A DNA stretch of 64,000 nt. Origin: Rhodopirellula islandica (GTDB lineage: Bacteria > Planctomycetota > Planctomycetia > Pirellulales > Pirellulaceae). This document shows, piece by piece, positions 62,187 through 64,000 of this stretch. A program made the translations under genes and the position numbers. The first letter of the stretch is position 1, and every line of letters starts with the position of its first letter. Below the pieces are notes generated by a model. That model was given only the letters and a program-made list of their open reading frames with translations, searched no databases and was not told the origin of the DNA. The stretch lies in assembly GCF_001027925.1 (NCBI RefSeq), contig NZ_LECT01000007.1, positions 326,302-390,301 of the forward strand, in the 5' to 3' direction.

Positions 62187-64000
62187 AGAGGAACTCCTTC
62201 ATGTTGATCAGTGAATGCGTGAAATCGATCCAGTGCTGTTGCGGTTCCGGGAACGCAGGGCTCGTGTCTCGTTGCCGCTGAAGTTCCGCCTGTTGTGCTT
62301 CGAGCGTGAGCAGGCGATCTCGCGTTGCCGGGGACAGAGAGTCAACGATGGCCTGACGCGAAACGATGTGTGTCGCGTTTTGGGCCAGGGATTTGACTTG
62401 CTCGGATGACAGTTCCTGATCGTAAAGTCTCGCGGAAAACAGGCGTCCCTTCAGCATTCGACCTTTCGAGAGGCCGGTGCCGTGGCGCATGCCGAAGATC
62501 ACGTGTGAGCGATCGGCTGGAAAAGATTGCACCGTCGTTTGATAAGCCTTTCCGTAGGCCTGACCATTGCGATAGCAAGTGATCTTTCCGTCGTTGCCAT
62601 AGGTGATCACCAGATGGACCGGTTCAGTGTTGGCGACGTCTTCGGCGGTGCCCTGGAAACTCTGTGTCCGTTTGCTGTAGTCGCTTCCGCTCATCCAGCG
62701 TTGTGGTTCCCGTTCAGCGAACACGATGGCATCGAACAGCAGACCATCCGTCGTTTGCACCGAGATCACACCGCCACCGATTTGTTGGAGGTCATCCAAT
62801 TGCACGACGACTTCCAGCGATTTGGCGGACAAGGTCACGGGCAAGGGATCCGAGGTCGCCCAGCCATTGCCATCGACAATCAATGCCCCATCCTGGATCG
62901 CTGCCGAGCCATGCAGTGTCAGGTCCTTCGCGGTGGAGTCGGAGTCGGATTCGGACAGTCGTTGAAAGTCCCACTCCTTCAAAGGACTTGGACGGGAAGA
63001 CGAATCAGGAGCGGTCGTGGATGGTTGCTGCAAATCAGCGTCATGAATTTCGCTCTTCGCTGCGATCAAATGCTGGCGAGCGGGAAGAAGGATCGTATCG
63101 ATCTCGCGAGTGGCCTCCGCAATTTCTTGGTCGAGCCGCGAGATTTTTTGGCGGAGATCGTTGTAGTTCACTTCGCTTTGATGCAAGAACTGCTCGGCCG
63201 CTGCGACTTGCGCCGGAGTCGGTTCTCGTCCGAAATGCTGTCGCCAACTGGCCCCGATTTTGGCGGGAGTGTCTGTCAGCGACGGATCCGCTAATAGGCT
63301 CTCAGCGGAAGACTTCGCCGTTCCCACCACAAACGGGCTGTTCAGCATCATCAAAGCTTGGGCCGGAACGTTGGTCACATCGCGACGCCCTTTGCAGGAA
63401 AAGGGAACCGGGGCATCGAAGCTGGCCAGGAACGGATCCATGTTGTTGCGGATCACACGGACGTAGACCGACCGGCGATCGCTGTTCCCCGCGACGGAAC
63501 CTTGCGGCGGAGTCATCTGCAAACGCCCCGATACAAACAGCAATGAATCCCGAATGGCTTCGGCATCCAATCGAGTGGTTGTTCGGTAGGAGAGCAACCG
63601 ATTTTTGGGGTCAAGCTGCTCAGCCGTTTCGGTTGGCTGGGACTGCTGTCTCCATGTCATGGAGGTCACCATTTGGCGGATCATCGTTTTGAGTGACCAA
63701 CCGTTTTGGCGGAACTGAGTGGCGAGGTAGTCCAACAGTTCAGGATGCGTTGGTTGATCTCCCAGACGACCGAAGTTGTCCGTCGTTGCCACGATGCCGC
63801 GGCCAAACAGATGGTGCCACAGTCGGTTGACAAGCACGCGAGTTGTGAGCGGATTTTCATCCGCGATCAGGTCTTCCGCGAATTGGCTGCGGCCGCTGAG
63901 TTGCGTTTGATAGGGGGACGGATCAAACGCTTCCAGGAATCGTCTGGGAATGGGAGCACCCGGCTGTTTGTGATCGCCGCGAAGATACAAGGCTTGGTCC
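62176..64000 (-). CDS. DUF1553 (PSD1) protein with ConA-like domain, N-terminus outside window
   Basis: The C-terminal 607 residues of a larger protein; the open frame runs past the window edge, so the PSCyt1/DUF1549 heme-binding part normally at the N-terminus is not seen. The PSD1 domain is clear: [60 protein letters not shown] and [25 protein letters not shown]. It is followed by a coiled-coil-like stretch ([24 protein letters not shown]), then a concanavalin/LamG-like domain ([20 protein letters not shown]... to [21 protein letters not shown]). Such pairs with DUF1501 are thought to be membrane-associated cytochrome-type complexes, with no proven function. Confidence 0.92.
   Translation of the reverse strand, partial: DQALYLRGDHKQPGAPIPRRFLEAFDPSPYQTQLSGRSQFAEDLIADENPLTTRVLVNRLWHHLFGRGIVATTDNFGRLGDQPTHPELLDYLATQFRQNGWSLKTMIRQMVTSMTWRQQSQPTETAEQLDPKNRLLSYRTTTRLDAEAIRDSLLFVSGRLQMTPPQGSVAGNSDRRSVYVRVIRNNMDPFLASFDAPVPFSCKGRRDVTNVPAQALMMLNSPFVVGTAKSSAESLLADPSLTDTPAKIGASWRQHFGREPTPAQVAAAEQFLHQSEVNYNDLRQKISRLDQEIAEATREIDTILLPARQHLIAAKSEIHDADLQQPSTTAPDSSSRPSPLKEWDFQRLSESDSDSTAKDLTLHGSAAIQDGALIVDGNGWATSDPLPVTLSAKSLEVVVQLDDLQQIGGGVISVQTTDGLLFDAIVFAEREPQRWMSGSDYSKRTQSFQGTAEDVANTEPVHLVITYGNDGKITCYRNGQAYGKAYQTTVQSFPADRSHVIFGMRHGTGLSKGRMLKGRLFSARLYDQELSSEQVKSLAQNATHIVSRQAIVDSLSPATRDRLLTLEAQQAELQRQRDTSPAFPEPQQHWIDFTHSLINMKEFLYVR

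Overview
The window looks like a chromosomal segment of a marine planctomycete close to Rhodopirellula. The reasons are family content known from that group: a giant protein with the planctomycetal LEPR-XLL-type N-terminal motif (LESLEDRRLLAS), five sulfatases, a DUF1559 prepilin-like protein, a DUF1501/DUF1553 pair, Tat-exported Gfo/Idh/MocA oxidoreductases, and palindrome-rich intergenic repeats. I saw no rRNA, tRNA or CRISPR array. All functional calls come from reading the sequence; no database search was run. Layout. 1-2.3 kb: a heptamer tandem repeat at the window edge, a clear terminator, a Gfo/Idh/MocA oxidoreductase and a flavodoxin-like protein. 2.6-7.4 kb: a minus-strand operon of four exported proteins (DUF1559, PQQ-type beta-propeller, mono-heme cytochrome-like protein, DUF4198). 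7.9-10.2 kb: a Cys-rich planctomycetal protein, then an IS200-like HUH transposase flanked on each side by two ~205-bp palindromic repeat units, a REPtron-like arrangement. 10.2-16.3 kb: an AddA/AddB-like helicase-nuclease pair and a Rieske ferredoxin. 16.5-19.1 kb: a B12-type radical SAM protein and a metallophosphoesterase. 19.1-23.4 kb: a repeat cluster and four minus-strand genes of carbon metabolism (SGNH hydrolase, TIM-barrel isomerase, zinc-type dehydrogenase, hexulose-phosphate-synthase-like enzyme). 23.4-24.0 kb: a miniature inverted-repeat element inserted inside a copy of a second miniature element. 24.0-30.2 kb: a sulfatase, a SYLF lipid-binding protein, an HdeD-like membrane protein, an SGNH hydrolase and an outer-membrane barrel protein. 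30.4-50.5 kb: one 20-kb gene for a secreted protein of about 6,690 residues with Flagellin-IN-like motifs, repeated beta modules, three RTX calcium-binding blocks and a PKD domain. 50.8-60.5 kb: seven co-directional genes (four sulfatases, a Gfo/Idh/MocA oxidoreductase, two DUF1080/concanavalin-like proteins), probably one operon for a sulfated glycan. 60.5-64 kb: a 127-bp element with perfect terminal inverted repeats, then DUF1501 and a DUF1553 protein cut by the window edge. How it fits together: the sulfatases desulfate an algal-type polysaccharide in the periplasm. The Tat-exported oxidoreductase plus DUF1080 proteins could break glycosidic bonds through 3-keto intermediates. The dehydrogenase, isomerase and hexulose-phosphate-like enzymes could take up sugar products in the cytoplasm. 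The giant RTX protein is probably a surface adhesin or matrix protein. The two miniature elements and the transposase-linked palindromes show that intergenic space here has been shaped by small mobile DNA.
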